Source: Terriglobia bacterium (GTDB lineage: Bacteria; Acidobacteriota; Terriglobia; UBA7540). Taken from it: a stretch of 64,000 nucleotides of DNA. This document shows positions 43,303-53,613 of the stretch, one piece after another; positions within the stretch are counted from its first letter, which is position 1, and each line of letters starts with the position of its first letter. The position numbers were made by a program, and so were the translations under genes. The DNA lies in NCBI GenBank assembly GCA_035712365.1, contig DASTAW010000008.1, positions 124,001 to 188,000 on the forward strand. The letters run 5' to 3'. The notes under the pieces are model-generated. The model worked only from the letters and a program-made list of their open reading frames with translations, searched no databases and was not told the origin of the DNA.

Positions 43303-45081
43303 ATGGGTTCCTTCCCATCTCTGAAACGGCAGTGGGTCGCAGCCAGCGAACCGCAACGCATCGAGAGGATCCTTGCAGCTACTCGTGCTCTTCTGGCCGT
43401 GGCATCGCTGTTCGTCATATGGCTTGACCCCACGGAGCCACGCCAGTATCCCACAGTTGTTTGGGGATTACTGGCCCTTTTTGCTTTTGAGTCAGTGGGG
43501 GTGCTGGCTCTGGTCCGGACCCAGCGAAATTCGTCGCCCACTTTTCGTCTGGCCGTTCACTCGCTCGATGTCTTGTGGCCAGCGCTCATTGCCATTTTTA
43601 CCGCCGGACCTAACAGCCCGTTCTACCTCTTCTATACCTTCGTTCTGCTTGAGGCAGCCTATCGCTGGGGGCTGCAGGCAACCCTGCTGACAGCCCTGAT
43701 CTCGACCGGGCTCTACATGTCGCAATCGTTCTTCACGCTTGCAAAAGGATTGACCTTCCCGGGCATGTTCCGCGGGGCCTACGATCTGAACTCGTTCGTC
43801 ATGCGCGGCGTCTATCTGCTCATCCTGGGTTACCTGCTGGGATATCTTGGTGAGGAAGAAAAGCAGTTGCGGGAAGAAACCACGGCCATCGCGAATGTAA
43901 TGATAAAGGCCCGCACGGAAGTCGGAGTTCGAGGAACGCTCGAGGCCGTGTTTGACGAAATTTTGAGGCTTTACCGGACCGACCGGGGCATCCTGGCGGT
44001 ACTCGACCACAGCTCAGGGCGGGCCTTTATCTGGAACGTCGAGAGGGAGAACCCTGGCGGGAAACTGGCGCTGTCAACCACCGAACTCGGCCCACAGCAG
44101 GGCGAGAAGAGCCTGTTTGAAACCCCCGGCCACGTATGGTATGCCAGGCGCAAGCCGAAGAGCCCCGATCCTTCAGCATACGAGGTCTATGCTTTAGACG
44201 AGGACGGGAGACGGCTTTTTGGCGAAAGCTGGACGCCGCCCAGCGCCCTTATTGACGTTCAGAAGGTGCGCAGGTTTCTGGGCGCGAGGACAGTGTATGC
44301 GGATGAATGGTCGAGCGTGATGCTTCTGTTTGGTCCGAGGCTTCCGTCCACCCCGGAAGCTGCCGTGCGCTTCCTTCGAGCCCTGGCGCTGCAAGTAAGC
44401 CCCGCCATTTACACGGCGTTTCTCACCACCCGTTTGCGCACACGAGCCGGCGCCCTGGAGCGGGCGCGGGTGGCACGGGAGCTGCACGACGGCGTCATTC
44501 AGTCGCTGATCGGATTGGAACTTGAAGTTGACGTCCTGCGCCGCAAGCCCGGCGCTTCCACGGCCGACATCGTTGACCGGCTTTCCCACATCCAGCGAAT
44601 TCTTCGACAGGAAGTACTCAACCTGCGCGAACTGATGCAGCAGATGAAACCCGTTGAAATCCGGCCTACGCAGCTCCTGGATTTCCTGTTCTCCATGGTT
44701 GACAAGTTCCAGCGCGACACGGGGATTTCAAGCCGCTTTGTTTCGACACTGCAAGATATCTCATTGCCGCCTCGAGTCTGCAATCAACTGGCGCGCATTG
44801 TTCAGGAAGGTCTGGTGAACGCCAGGAAGCACAGCGGGGCCCACAAGGTGCTGGTACAACTGGGGCAGCACGACGGGCGTTTGAGGCTGGCCATAGATGA
44901 TGACGGGCATGGGTTCGACTTTTCAGGCCGCCTTTCGCTGGCGGAGCTTGACGCCATTCGTAAGGGTCCAGTGGTCATAAAGGAAAGAGTTCGCACCATT
45001 GGGGCCGAACTTGTTGTAGAATCAGTCCCCGGCAAGGGGACTCGCGTGGAAGTCAGCCTGCCGAAAAACACCTATGGGTGA
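43303..45081 (+). CDS. NarL-type membrane sensor histidine kinase
   Basis: 592 residues if started at ATG 43303 (GAGAGG 5 bases upstream); ATG 43270 and TTG 43243 are alternatives. Six membrane helices fill residues ~20-180, followed by a GAF-like sensor (~200-370) and a HisKA_3 core: phospho-acceptor His395 in VARELHDGVIQSL and the ATP-binding segments IVQEGLVNARKHSGA (N box) and IDDDGHGFDFSG (G1). It would phosphorylate the response regulator encoded next, whose ATG overlaps its stop by 8 bp. Confidence 0.88.
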   Translation: MGSFPSLKRQWVAASEPQRIERILAATRALLAVASLFVIWLDPTEPRQYPTVVWGLLALFAFESVGVLALVRTQRNSSPTFRLAVHSLDVLWPALIAIFTAGPNSPFYLFYTFVLLEAAYRWGLQATLLTALISTGLYMSQSFFTLAKGLTFPGMFRGAYDLNSFVMRGVYLLILGYLLGYLGEEEKQLREETTAIANVMIKARTEVGVRGTLEAVFDEILRLYRTDRGILAVLDHSSGRAFIWNVERENPGGKLALSTTELGPQQGEKSLFETPGHVWYARRKPKSPDPSAYEVYALDEDGRRLFGESWTPPSALIDVQKVRRFLGARTVYADEWSSVMLLFGPRLPSTPEAAVRFLRALALQVSPAIYTAFLTTRLRTRAGALERARVARELHDGVIQSLIGLELEVDVLRRKPGASTADIVDRLSHIQRILRQEVLNLRELMQQMKPVEIRPTQLLDFLFSMVDKFQRDTGISSRFVSTLQDISLPPRVCNQLARIVQEGLVNARKHSGAHKVLVQLGQHDGRLRLAIDDDGHGFDFSGRLSLAELDAIRKGPVVIKERVRTIGAELVVESVPGKGTRVEVSLPKNTYG

Positions 45082-45751
45082 TGTTGCACAATCCGTTCGG
45101 ATCCTGATTGCTGACGACCACCCCATCTTCCGGGACGGCTTGCGGAGGCTGCTGGAAGCGGAAGATGATTTCAAGGTGATCGGTGAGGCTTCAGATGGCG
45201 GAGAAGCCATTGAGATGGCTCACCAGCTCAAACCCGACATCCTGTTGCTGGACCTGGCCATGCCCCGTGTTCCTGGACTCGAAGCGCTCCGGCAGCTCGG
45301 CGGCACCGTTGAATCCATCAAGGTCATCCTGCTTACGGCAGCCATAGAGCGTGACCAGATTGTCGATGCTCTGCACCACGGAGTGCGGGGCGTAGTCCTC
45401 AAGGAATCCGCCACTGAGCTCCTCTTGAAGAGCATTCGTTGCGTGATGGACGGCCAGTACTGGGTGGGCCGCGAAAGCGTTTCCGACCTGGTGCGAATCA
45501 TCCGCGATCTCACCGCCATACCCGAGCAAGGGACCAGGAAACGCTCGTACAATCTGACGCCCCGCGAGCTTGATATCATTGCAGCCATCGTTAACGGATA
45601 CACCAACAAGGACATCGCCGAAAAGTTCTCCATCGCCGAGCAGACGGTCAAGCACCATCTCGGAAATATTTTTGACAAGCTGGGCGTGTCCAACCGCCTG
45701 GAACTTGCGCTGTTTGCCGTCAACCATCATCTCGTTGAAGAGCAGCACTAG
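45074..45751 (+). CDS. NarL/LuxR-family response regulator
   Basis: 225 residues. The receiver domain carries ADDHP (acidic pocket), Asp60 in ILLLDLAMP, Thr in VILLTAA and a Lys in VVLKESATE. The C-terminal LuxR-type helix-turn-helix is LTPRELDIIAAIVNGYTNKDIAEKFSIAEQTVKHHLGNI. The 8-bp overlap with the kinase gene signals translational coupling. Targets are unknown; the next gene is the convergent UxaA-family dehydratase. Confidence 0.93.
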   Translation: MGDVAQSVRILIADDHPIFRDGLRRLLEAEDDFKVIGEASDGGEAIEMAHQLKPDILLLDLAMPRVPGLEALRQLGGTVESIKVILLTAAIERDQIVDALHHGVRGVVLKESATELLLKSIRCVMDGQYWVGRESVSDLVRIIRDLTAIPEQGTRKRSYNLTPRELDIIAAIVNGYTNKDIAEKFSIAEQTVKHHLGNIFDKLGVSNRLELALFAVNHHLVEEQH

Positions 45752-45816
45752 GGCCCCGCCCTGACCGCGATCTGGATGTCTGAAGTTTGACGGTTATTGC
45801 GGAATGGCAGAATTGC

Positions 45817-47382
45817 TTAGAGGGAAGGCCAGAGCGACTCCCAAACCTTGAACTCGGTGTGGAAGCCTGATTCCTCCGCGCGAACCATGGTTCGGCCGGA
45901 AGCTATATCGAGGGTATGCTCGAAAATGCGCTTTCCAACTTCTTCAACGGTTTCATCTCCGTCGAGGATGGTTCCCGCGTTGATATCAATATCGCCGTTG
46001 TGGTTGGATAGAATGCTGTTCGACCCGATCTTGGTCACCGGTCCCAGCGCGGAGCCGATGCCCGTGCCGCGGCCTGTTGTAAACAGCGTGATTTGCGCGC
46101 CGCTCATGAAGAGTGCTGGCGTCGCAAGGTGGTCATAGCCCGGCGTATAGAGGACATATAGTCCTTTGCGGTCGCCCAGCCACTCACCATAGTCAACCAG
46201 ATCTTCAACGATCGACGTTCCGCCCTTGGCTTTCACGCCGCTCGATTTCAAAAAGATGTTGTAGAGCCCGCCCTTTTTGTTTCCCGGCGAAGGATTTTCG
46301 CGGAAGTCCTCTCCGAACATCTCCACATATTTCTGATAGCGCTTCAGGGCTTGCATCAGCTTGCGTCCGACCTGGCGGGTGCGGGCGCGGTGCGCGAGGT
46401 CCACCATGGCGCCGCCCTGAAGTTCGGGAATTTCCGGAAGGAAGACTGCGGCGCCGGCTTTCACAAACATGTCAGCGGCGACTCCGACGGCCGGATTGGC
46501 GGTTACGCCGGACCACCGGTCGGAGCCTCCGCACTCCGTTCCAACGATCAGCTTTGAAATGGGCAGCGGTTGGCGGACATATCGATTTGCGATGGGAAGT
46601 ATCTTTTCGACGATCGCCAGGCCCTTCTCAACGGTCTTTCGACCGCCCCCTGCCTGCTGAATCGTGAGGTTCACAACCCGCTGGTTGTAATTCTCGATTT
46701 CTTTCTCGAAGACCGGCACAGAGCACTCGACGCAGGTCTTTCCGCATCCAAGATCGATGTAGATGGCCGATCCCAGGTTCGGATGGCGCAGAGAATTGGT
46801 CAGGAGCCGGTTGAGCAGCGCGACGGCTTTGCCATCCGGCATGCCACAGCCGGAGTCATGAACAATAGGAACCACGCCATCAACGTTGGGGAACTTTTCC
46901 CGACTATAAATCTCCCGCATGGCACGGAACGCAATTTCACGGGCTTCCGCAGCGGAACACATTCCGGAGGTCACAATGCCCACAAAATTTCGAACGCCCA
47001 CGCCGCCGTCCGGCCTGACGAATCCGTCAAACGTCCGCGCCGCGAGATTGGCGTCAATGGGATTGGGAGCAGGATTGTCGCGATAACGCACTTTCAGGCG
47101 CGGGAGGTGGTGGTCGATGTTGGTTTCATCGATGGGATCGCCCGCGCGGACTTCGCATGCAGCGAGCCCGATCGGATCGCCGAGAGAAATAAAGGGCTTC
47201 CCTTCCGGAATATCACTGACGGCAAAGCTCTGACCCCGGAGAGCGCGCCCGGAAAGGGTGATCACGCTTTCATCATGCTGGAGATGCGCGCCCTCTTCGA
47301 TGAAATCTGTCTTCACCACCGCGACGTTGTCTTTTCCTGGGCGGATAATAATCGCGACTTCCTTGAGACTAACAACTGCCAT
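45817..47382 (-). CDS. UxaA-family altronate/galactarate-type dehydratase
   Basis: 521 residues from ATG 47382 (GAGGAG upstream); the frame to 47532 adds a non-conserved leader. An N-terminal SAF domain (GKDNVAVVKTDFIEEGAHL, to about residue 80) joins the large catalytic domain with metal-site cysteines in HDSGCGMPDGKA and DLGCGKTCVECS and the GTECGGSDRWSG motif. These iron enzymes remove water from D-altronate or D-galactarate to yield 2-keto-3-deoxy acids in uronate (pectin) catabolism. Fusion of SAF and catalytic domains is the usual UxaA form. The exact sugar acid cannot be fixed. Confidence 0.9.
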   Translation of the reverse strand: MAVVSLKEVAIIIRPGKDNVAVVKTDFIEEGAHLQHDESVITLSGRALRGQSFAVSDIPEGKPFISLGDPIGLAACEVRAGDPIDETNIDHHLPRLKVRYRDNPAPNPIDANLAARTFDGFVRPDGGVGVRNFVGIVTSGMCSAAEAREIAFRAMREIYSREKFPNVDGVVPIVHDSGCGMPDGKAVALLNRLLTNSLRHPNLGSAIYIDLGCGKTCVECSVPVFEKEIENYNQRVVNLTIQQAGGGRKTVEKGLAIVEKILPIANRYVRQPLPISKLIVGTECGGSDRWSGVTANPAVGVAADMFVKAGAAVFLPEIPELQGGAMVDLAHRARTRQVGRKLMQALKRYQKYVEMFGEDFRENPSPGNKKGGLYNIFLKSSGVKAKGGTSIVEDLVDYGEWLGDRKGLYVLYTPGYDHLATPALFMSGAQITLFTTGRGTGIGSALGPVTKIGSNSILSNHNGDIDINAGTILDGDETVEEVGKRIFEHTLDIASGRTMVRAEESGFHTEFKVWESLWPSL

Positions 47383-47650
47383 CGAGTCCTGCTCCTCGCT
47401 TGGATCTTCGGTTGAAACCACGGTTGTATAAAAGATGAGCGGGCGACCTTCGTACCCTCCGCCTGGCACGTTATCCATAACGCCGCTCAACATCAACCGG
47501 CCTGCAAGCGGCCATTTAAGATGATAAATCAAATCGCATTTCGGTGCGCAACGGCCCGACTTCCCACGGGCAGCGATGTCCTTAAAAAGGCGGGGGGGAT
47601 TGTGTTAGACTGTTTTGGTACATCAGTGAATCCAATGTGGTGCGATTTGC

Positions 47651-47726
<76 letters not shown>

Positions 47727-47996
47727 TGCAACCGTTAAGTCTCCTCGCGTTGATTCCAATGCGTTCGTCTTCGGCCCACAACAATAGCAGACACGCGAAC
47801 ACCTTGGAGCATGTGAGCCGCCTTTAAGCGATTCCGCAGAGGCGGTTTGACAATTTTGAGACTTGGGGAAGAACCGGATCAGCAGCATCTCTTTTCGAAA
47901 AAACCGTGAGAGATTCAATCGTTTCGTCATCGAGGAATGCTTCCACTTCGAAAACAAATGTGGCATAATTTCGCCGCCAGCAGGATACAGGGCCGC
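47727..47996. other. Intergenic stretch without identified features
   Basis: Between tRNA-Lys and the RND adaptor. A TTGACA at about 47848-47853 has no good -10 partner at 16-18 bp. No credible gene or terminator is seen. Confidence 0.4.
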
Positions 47997-49136
47997 ATGA
48001 GCAGAGTCTGCAAATTCCTTGCACTCATACCATTACTGTTTGTTGTGCTCTTCGGGGGATGCGCCGATAGCGACGCGCCGGCGCAAGGATCAGCAACCAG
48101 TGGAGAGATTGCGCGACCGCAGGACAGCGCCGCTGTCCCGGTGATGGTGGCTGAGGCCGGGCGGCAGACGATTCCGATCGAATTGACCGCAATCGGTACG
48201 GGCAAAGCTTTCCAGACGGTCTCCGTGGAGTCGCAGGTCGCGGGCATCGTCGAAGAAGTCCATTACCGGCAGGGCCAGTTCGTCACCAAAGGTGATTTGC
48301 TTGTAACACTGGATAAGGAACCCTTTCTCGCGGCTAATGCGCAGGCCGAGGCCGCTCTGGCAAGGGACAAGGCCCAGGCCCAGCTCAGCCAGGCGGAGCT
48401 TCAGCGCACTCAACAGCTCTATAAAGAAGGGATTGTTTCCCCACAGCAGAACGATCAATCACAGGCGAGTTCGGCGGCCGCAGCGGCCACGGTCCAAGCC
48501 GACGAGGCGGCCATTCGCACGGCCAAAATCCAACTCTCTTATTGCTCGATTTACGCTCCCATCAGCGGGGTCACCGGAGAACAGCTCATTTCGCCCGGAT
48601 CAACCGTAAAGGCGAATGATGTGCCAACGCTGGTGGTGATCAATCAAATTGATCCCATTTACGTCATTTTTTCTGTTCCACAGCAGTATCTGGAAGCGAT
48701 TAAAGATTCGATGGCGCGCTCCCGTTTGCGCGTTAGTGCAACGCCACCCGGCGCCTCCAGTGCTGAAACAGGTGTTCTGACGTTTGTGAACAACACGGTC
48801 GACACCACAACCGGCACCATCCAGTTGATGGCAACATTTCCCAACACGGACCACCACCTTTGGCCCGGCCAGTTTTCGAATGTCGTGCTGAATCTTGGCA
48901 AGCAGCAGGATGTGCTGGTGGTGCCCTCGCAAGCGGTCCAGGCAGGGCAGCAAGGCGATTACGTGTTTGTAGTCAAGCAGGACAAGACCGTTGATGTCCG
49001 GCAGGTGAAGGTGGGGCAAACGGTTAACAACAGCACGGAAATCCTGCAGGGCCTCACTGGGGGAGAAACCGTCGTTACGGACGGCCAGGTGCGGCTGGTT
49101 CCAGGCACCAAGGTCTATTTCACCAAGACCCTGTAG
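47997..49136 (+). CDS. RND efflux periplasmic adaptor (membrane-fusion lipoprotein)
   Basis: 379 residues from ATG 47997, giving the signal peptide MSRVCKFLALIPLLFVVLFGGC with lipobox FGGC. The HlyD/AcrA architecture is clear: a first beta/lipoyl half (VESQVAGIVEEVHYRQGQFVTKGDLLVTLD), an alpha-hairpin rich in Ala/Gln (residues ~105-165), a second lipoyl half (IYAPISGVTGEQLISPGSTV) and a membrane-proximal barrel (GDYVFVVKQDKTVDVRQVKVG). It links the inner-membrane pump, encoded 14 bp downstream, to an outer-membrane channel that is not in this window. Confidence 0.92.
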   Translation: MSRVCKFLALIPLLFVVLFGGCADSDAPAQGSATSGEIARPQDSAAVPVMVAEAGRQTIPIELTAIGTGKAFQTVSVESQVAGIVEEVHYRQGQFVTKGDLLVTLDKEPFLAANAQAEAALARDKAQAQLSQAELQRTQQLYKEGIVSPQQNDQSQASSAAAAATVQADEAAIRTAKIQLSYCSIYAPISGVTGEQLISPGSTVKANDVPTLVVINQIDPIYVIFSVPQQYLEAIKDSMARSRLRVSATPPGASSAETGVLTFVNNTVDTTTGTIQLMATFPNTDHHLWPGQFSNVVLNLGKQQDVLVVPSQAVQAGQQGDYVFVVKQDKTVDVRQVKVGQTVNNSTEILQGLTGGETVVTDGQVRLVPGTKVYFTKTL

Positions 49137-49150
49137 CAAGGCGCGAACGC

Positions 49151-52100
49151 ATGAACCTTTGCGAACCTTTCATTCGCCGCCCCGTCATGACCAGCCTCCT
49201 GATGCTGGCCATTCTTCTCTTCGGCATTATCGGCTACCGCTATCTGGCTGTCAGTGACCTGCCCAACGTCGATTTCCCAACCATCGAGGTTTCTGCCGGG
49301 CTCCCCGGCGCCAGTCCCGAGACGATGGCTTCCTCGGTGGCGACCCCTCTGGAAAAGCAGTTCACCACGATTGCCGGCCTGGATTCGATGACATCCACCA
49401 GTTCTCTGGGCAATACGTCGATCACGCTGCAGTTCGACCTCAGCAGGAACATCGATTCGGCCGCCCTCGATGTGCAGTCGGCCATCGCCGCGGCCGCCAG
49501 CCAACTCCCGTCCAACTTGCCCTTTCCTCCGACCCTGAAAAAAGTGAATCCGGCCGACCAGGCCATCTTTATGCTGGCGGTGACTTCACCGACTCTTCCA
49601 CTCTATAAAGTGGACCAGTACGCGGAAGACCTGATTGCCGAGCAGATTTCAATGATTCCCGGCGTTGCACAGGTCGGCGTCAACGGCGCGGCAAAGTACG
49701 CTGTACGTGTCCAGTTGAACCCCAAGTCGCTGGCCAGCCGTCAGATTGGTATTGATCAGGTTGAGCAGGCAATCCAAAACGCAAATGTCAATATGCCTAT
49801 GGGGACGCTTTATGGCGCCCACAAGGCCTACAACCTCGATTCCAACGGGCAGCTTTCCGACGCTTCGGTCTATCGCCCGCTCATCGTCGCTTACCGGAAT
49901 GGAGCGCCGGTGCGGCTGGATCAGGTGGCTACTGTCGTTGACGGGATCCAGGATAATTATGTAGCAAACTGGATTAACGGCGTGCCGGGCATTTTGCTGG
50001 CCGTCCAGCGGCAGCCCGGCACCAACACCATCGAGATTGTCAGGAACATCAGAAAACTCCTGCCGCGCTTTTACTCGATTCTGCCTCCGTCCATATATCT
50101 CTCGATCGAGTACGACCGCTCCGTTTCCATCGAACAATCGGTCAATGACGTCAAGTTCACTCTTCTGCTGGCAGTTTTTCTGGTTGTGCTGGTCATCTTC
50201 CTTTTCCTGCGCAACGCTTCCGCCACCATCATACCGAGCGTGGCCCTGCCCATGGCGATTATGGGCACGTTCGCCGTGATGTATCTCCTTGGTTACACCA
50301 TTGACAATCTATCCTTGCTGGCCCTGACCTTGTCGGTGGGCTTCGTTGTCGATGACGCGATCGTCATGCTGGAAAACATCGTGCGTCATCTTGAGATGGG
50401 AAAGGCGCCGCTGCAGGCCGCGCTCGACGGTTCGAGCGAAGTCAACTTCACCATTCTCTCGATGACCATCTCGCTGGCCGTCGTCTTCCTTCCCGTCTTT
50501 TTCATGCCTGGAGTTTTCGGCCGCCTGCTCCACGAATTTGCCGTGGTCATCATTTCGGCCGTCCTCGTTTCCGGCGTGGTTTCCGTCACCCTCAGCCCGA
50601 TGCTCGCCCGGCACTATCTGCGCCCTCAGCATGAGAAACAGCAAAGGTGGTTGTATCGCAAACTGGAAAGCATCCTGGATGCCGCGCTCCGCGGGTACGG
50701 CTGGACACTTCGATGGGCCCTGAGTCACCGCGTGCTGGTGATGCTTTTCGGTTTTCTCGTACTGCTAGGCACCGCCTGGGAGTTCTGGAAAATTCCGAAG
50801 GGCTTCCTGCCCAATGGCGACTCGGGGCGGATTGCCGTCGCGACCGAAGCAAACCAGGGCATCTCTTTTGACGCCATGAAGATGCATCAGCAGGCGGTCA
50901 ATGCCATCCTGGCGGCCGATCCGAGCGTCGTTCAATTCTTCTCGGGTATCGGCGGGTCCTTCAACAACGGCATGAACAATGGCCGTGCCTTCCTCCACCT
51001 GAAAGACCGGCCCGATCGACCCTGGAGCCACAGTGCGGCATATGATCATCTTGTTTCCCGCTACGGGCGCCTGGCCGTCGTTGGTTCCGTGGTCAAGTGG
51101 ATTCGGCCGCTCTACGAACACCACATGACGATCGACGACGTCATCCATGAGCTGCAGCCAAAGCTGGACAAGGTTCCCGGAATCCGCGCGTTTCTCACCA
51201 ATCCGCCCTCCATCCGGATTGGCGGCCACATGACCAAGAGCCTTTACCAGTACACGCTCTCCAGCCCGCAAACGGACGACCTCTACAAGTACGCCCAGAA
51301 GTTTGAAGCTCAGATGAGAACTTTGCCCGGGCTCGAGGACGTTACCAGTGATCTCCAGATCAAGAATCCGCAGGCCAACGTCGTGGTCGATCGGGACAAA
51401 GCCGCAGCGTTGGGAGTGACGCCACAGCAGGTGGAGAGTGCCCTGTACAGCGCGTACGGCCAGCGCCTTGTGTCTCCCATTTACACCTCGAGCGACGAAT
51501 ACTGGGTGGTGCTCCAGGTGCAGGACCAGTTCCAGAGCGATCCCAACATGCTTTCGGAGCTCTACATCAGCTCATCCTCCGGCCAACTGGTGCCGCTGAG
51601 CGCGGTTTCAAAGTTTACGACGAGCGTCGGCCCGCTCACCGTGAACCACAGCGGTCAGCTTCCCTCCGTGACGATGTCCTTCGACCTTGCGCCCGGCGTG
51701 GCGCTGGGCCAGGCAGTGAGCGAAGTGGAGGGCCTTGCCCGATCCATGCTGCCCGTTTCCATTACTACGGACTTCCAGGGCGCCGCCCAGGCCTTCAAGG
51801 AATCCCTGACCGGGCTTGGCGTCCTGCTGATCATGACGGTGCTGGTGATTTATATCGTGCTGGGCATCCTCTATGAAAGTTACGCGCATCCCATCACGAT
51901 TCTCACCGGATTGCCCGCGGCGGCGTTCGGCGGCCTGCTCACTCTTTCTCTGTTCCACCTGGACCTCGACCTCTATGGCTTTGTCGGCCTGATCATGCTG
52001 ATCGGCATCGTCAAGAAGAACGCCATTATGATGGTCGATTTTGCTCTGGAACTGGAGCGCAAAGGAAATTACACGGCCAGCGAATCCGCGTATCAGGGCT

Positions 52101-52390
52101 CGATGATTCGATTCCGGCCCATCATGATGACCACCGCATGCGCCATCATCGGCACGCTGCCCATCGCCATCGGCATCGGCGCTGACGCCGATTCGCGGCG
52201 TCCGCTGGGCCTCTGCGTGGTTGGCGGCCTGTTGTTCGCCCAGCTTGTAACACTCTATGTCACGCCCGTTTTCTATACTTATATGGATTCGTTCCTGAAG
52301 TGGCGCAAGCGCGGCAAACGCCAGGAGGAGTCCGAAGCTGTCGGCGCACCGCTTCTGGCGCCCGACGCCGAGCACCTCGCCCGGAATTAG
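49151..52390 (+). CDS. RND multidrug efflux pump (MdtB/MdtC/HAE1-type permease)
   Basis: 1079 residues, twelve membrane helices and two large periplasmic loops. Start MNLCEPFIRRPVMTSLLMLAI and FPTIEVSAGLPGASPETM are diagnostic of the family, as is the proton-relay VDDAIVMLENIVRH in helix 4, which retains the paired Asp. The helix-10 Lys is represented in MLIGIVKKNAIMMVDFAL. It exports hydrophobic compounds using the proton gradient together with the upstream adaptor (operon, 14-bp gap). MdtB/C-like sequence suggests bile-salt or novobiocin-like substrates, but this is only by resemblance. Confidence 0.94.
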   Translation: MNLCEPFIRRPVMTSLLMLAILLFGIIGYRYLAVSDLPNVDFPTIEVSAGLPGASPETMASSVATPLEKQFTTIAGLDSMTSTSSLGNTSITLQFDLSRNIDSAALDVQSAIAAAASQLPSNLPFPPTLKKVNPADQAIFMLAVTSPTLPLYKVDQYAEDLIAEQISMIPGVAQVGVNGAAKYAVRVQLNPKSLASRQIGIDQVEQAIQNANVNMPMGTLYGAHKAYNLDSNGQLSDASVYRPLIVAYRNGAPVRLDQVATVVDGIQDNYVANWINGVPGILLAVQRQPGTNTIEIVRNIRKLLPRFYSILPPSIYLSIEYDRSVSIEQSVNDVKFTLLLAVFLVVLVIFLFLRNASATIIPSVALPMAIMGTFAVMYLLGYTIDNLSLLALTLSVGFVVDDAIVMLENIVRHLEMGKAPLQAALDGSSEVNFTILSMTISLAVVFLPVFFMPGVFGRLLHEFAVVIISAVLVSGVVSVTLSPMLARHYLRPQHEKQQRWLYRKLESILDAALRGYGWTLRWALSHRVLVMLFGFLVLLGTAWEFWKIPKGFLPNGDSGRIAVATEANQGISFDAMKMHQQAVNAILAADPSVVQFFSGIGGSFNNGMNNGRAFLHLKDRPDRPWSHSAAYDHLVSRYGRLAVVGSVVKWIRPLYEHHMTIDDVIHELQPKLDKVPGIRAFLTNPPSIRIGGHMTKSLYQYTLSSPQTDDLYKYAQKFEAQMRTLPGLEDVTSDLQIKNPQANVVVDRDKAAALGVTPQQVESALYSAYGQRLVSPIYTSSDEYWVVLQVQDQFQSDPNMLSELYISSSSGQLVPLSAVSKFTTSVGPLTVNHSGQLPSVTMSFDLAPGVALGQAVSEVEGLARSMLPVSITTDFQGAAQAFKESLTGLGVLLIMTVLVIYIVLGILYESYAHPITILTGLPAAAFGGLLTLSLFHLDLDLYGFVGLIMLIGIVKKNAIMMVDFALELERKGNYTASESAYQGSMIRFRPIMMTTACAIIGTLPIAIGIGADADSRRPLGLCVVGGLLFAQLVTLYVTPVFYTYMDSFLKWRKRGKRQEESEAVGAPLLAPDAEHLARN

Positions 52391-52494
52391 CCCGAGCCGG
52401 AAGCAGGGATTGAGGGTTGATTTGCCTGGCAGGATCTGCCGTGTATTGCGGGACATCCATTCAACTGGCCACCTGGTGTGAGCACAACTTGCCA

Positions 52495-53541
52495 TCATGA
52501 AAGCGTGCCTGACCAACCAAGAGTGATGATAGCCAGAATCAGGACCAGCAGTCCAAGACCCATCAGCAGGCGCTCAACTGTGCGCGAGTAGCGCCATTCG
52601 CCGGCAAAAATGCCGCACAGGTTTGCGGTGAGGAGACCAACCGAGAGACTGAGCGGCCAGCCGATGGCCGGACCAAGCCTGCCGAGCTTTGGCGCTGCCG
52701 AACCATAAACGAAGATGCTTCCGCCCCAAAGCAACCCCATCAGCAAGGTCAGTCCGTAAAGGGATGTAGATCCGGGCTGCGCATATTTTGCCCAGCTTTG
52801 ATTTTTCCTGAACAGGTACGCACAAAAGCCAAGATTTGCAATTGCTCCGCCGGTGAGCATCAAGAGCCAGACAACATTGGAACCTGCAAACGCGCTGTTA
52901 CCCAGTCGAACCGCGGACTGGACAATCCCCTGCGCAGAACTGTACCCAATGTTGAACACCGCCGAAAGCACGCCCGCGCCCGCGCAGAGCACCAGACCAA
53001 TCCAAAACGGACGCGCTTCCCCCACCATCTCCTGGCGGACATTTTGGTTACCCTGACTGCGTTCCTTCAGCTTTCCTGCGTAGCCGCAAAAGCCGATGCC
53101 CGCGATGGCAATCCCTGTGCCCGCCATGATCGCTTCCCCCTGGCTTTCGAACACCTTGCCAGGGTCAAGCACAAGAATGGGAAGGAAGGAGCCCAGCGAG
53201 GAACTGATGGCCAGGACAAAGGTGTTGCCCAAAGAAATGCCGATGGCGCTGACACCCTGGCCAAACATCACGGCCCCGAAACCCCAGGCGAATCCGCAGA
53301 TCACTGCCATCGCGATGGCATGCGTGGGGGCCTGGCGAAGCACTTCGCCGAGGCGTGAAACCGTTGCTGTTGCTATAACTGCCGGCATTAACAGGCAGGC
53401 GATCAGAATAAAAAGCGCCCAGACGTTTTCCCACGACCATCGCCCCAGATAGCGCATGGGCAGGGTGAAAGTCCCGTTCATGAGCCCGGAGATGATTGCC
53501 AGCGCCAGACCCAAACCGAGCGCGGATGAAGTTGCGTCCAT
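52495..53541 (-). CDS. RhaT-like sugar/proton symporter
   Basis: 348 residues with ten membrane helices; start MDATSSALGLGLALAIISGLMNGTFTLPMRY and the WSWENVWALF segment match L-rhamnose-proton symporters (RhaT, drug/metabolite-transporter superfamily). It is divergent, over 72 bp, from the NanE and BadF-kinase genes, so its physiological sugar may be an amino sugar or a deoxysugar rather than rhamnose. A rhamnose mutarotase gene lies at 62791, supporting rhamnose as the default guess. Confidence 0.8.
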   Translation of the reverse strand: MDATSSALGLGLALAIISGLMNGTFTLPMRYLGRWSWENVWALFILIACLLMPAVIATATVSRLGEVLRQAPTHAIAMAVICGFAWGFGAVMFGQGVSAIGISLGNTFVLAISSSLGSFLPILVLDPGKVFESQGEAIMAGTGIAIAGIGFCGYAGKLKERSQGNQNVRQEMVGEARPFWIGLVLCAGAGVLSAVFNIGYSSAQGIVQSAVRLGNSAFAGSNVVWLLMLTGGAIANLGFCAYLFRKNQSWAKYAQPGSTSLYGLTLLMGLLWGGSIFVYGSAAPKLGRLGPAIGWPLSLSVGLLTANLCGIFAGEWRYSRTVERLLMGLGLLVLILAIITLGWSGTLS

Positions 53542-53613
53542 TAATCCCTCATCGGACCATTTACACGTCGGGGTTCCACCGGCCCACGCAGGTGAAATAT
53601 ACTATGGGTCGTC

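Noticed and set aside
46570-47415. 281-codon ORF opposite the UxaA-family gene
   Set aside because: Antisense shadow without start signal or domain.
47997-52390. Complete tripartite efflux operon
   Set aside because: Adaptor and pump are present, but the genes that follow (RhaT, nanE) are not an outer-membrane TolC-type channel.
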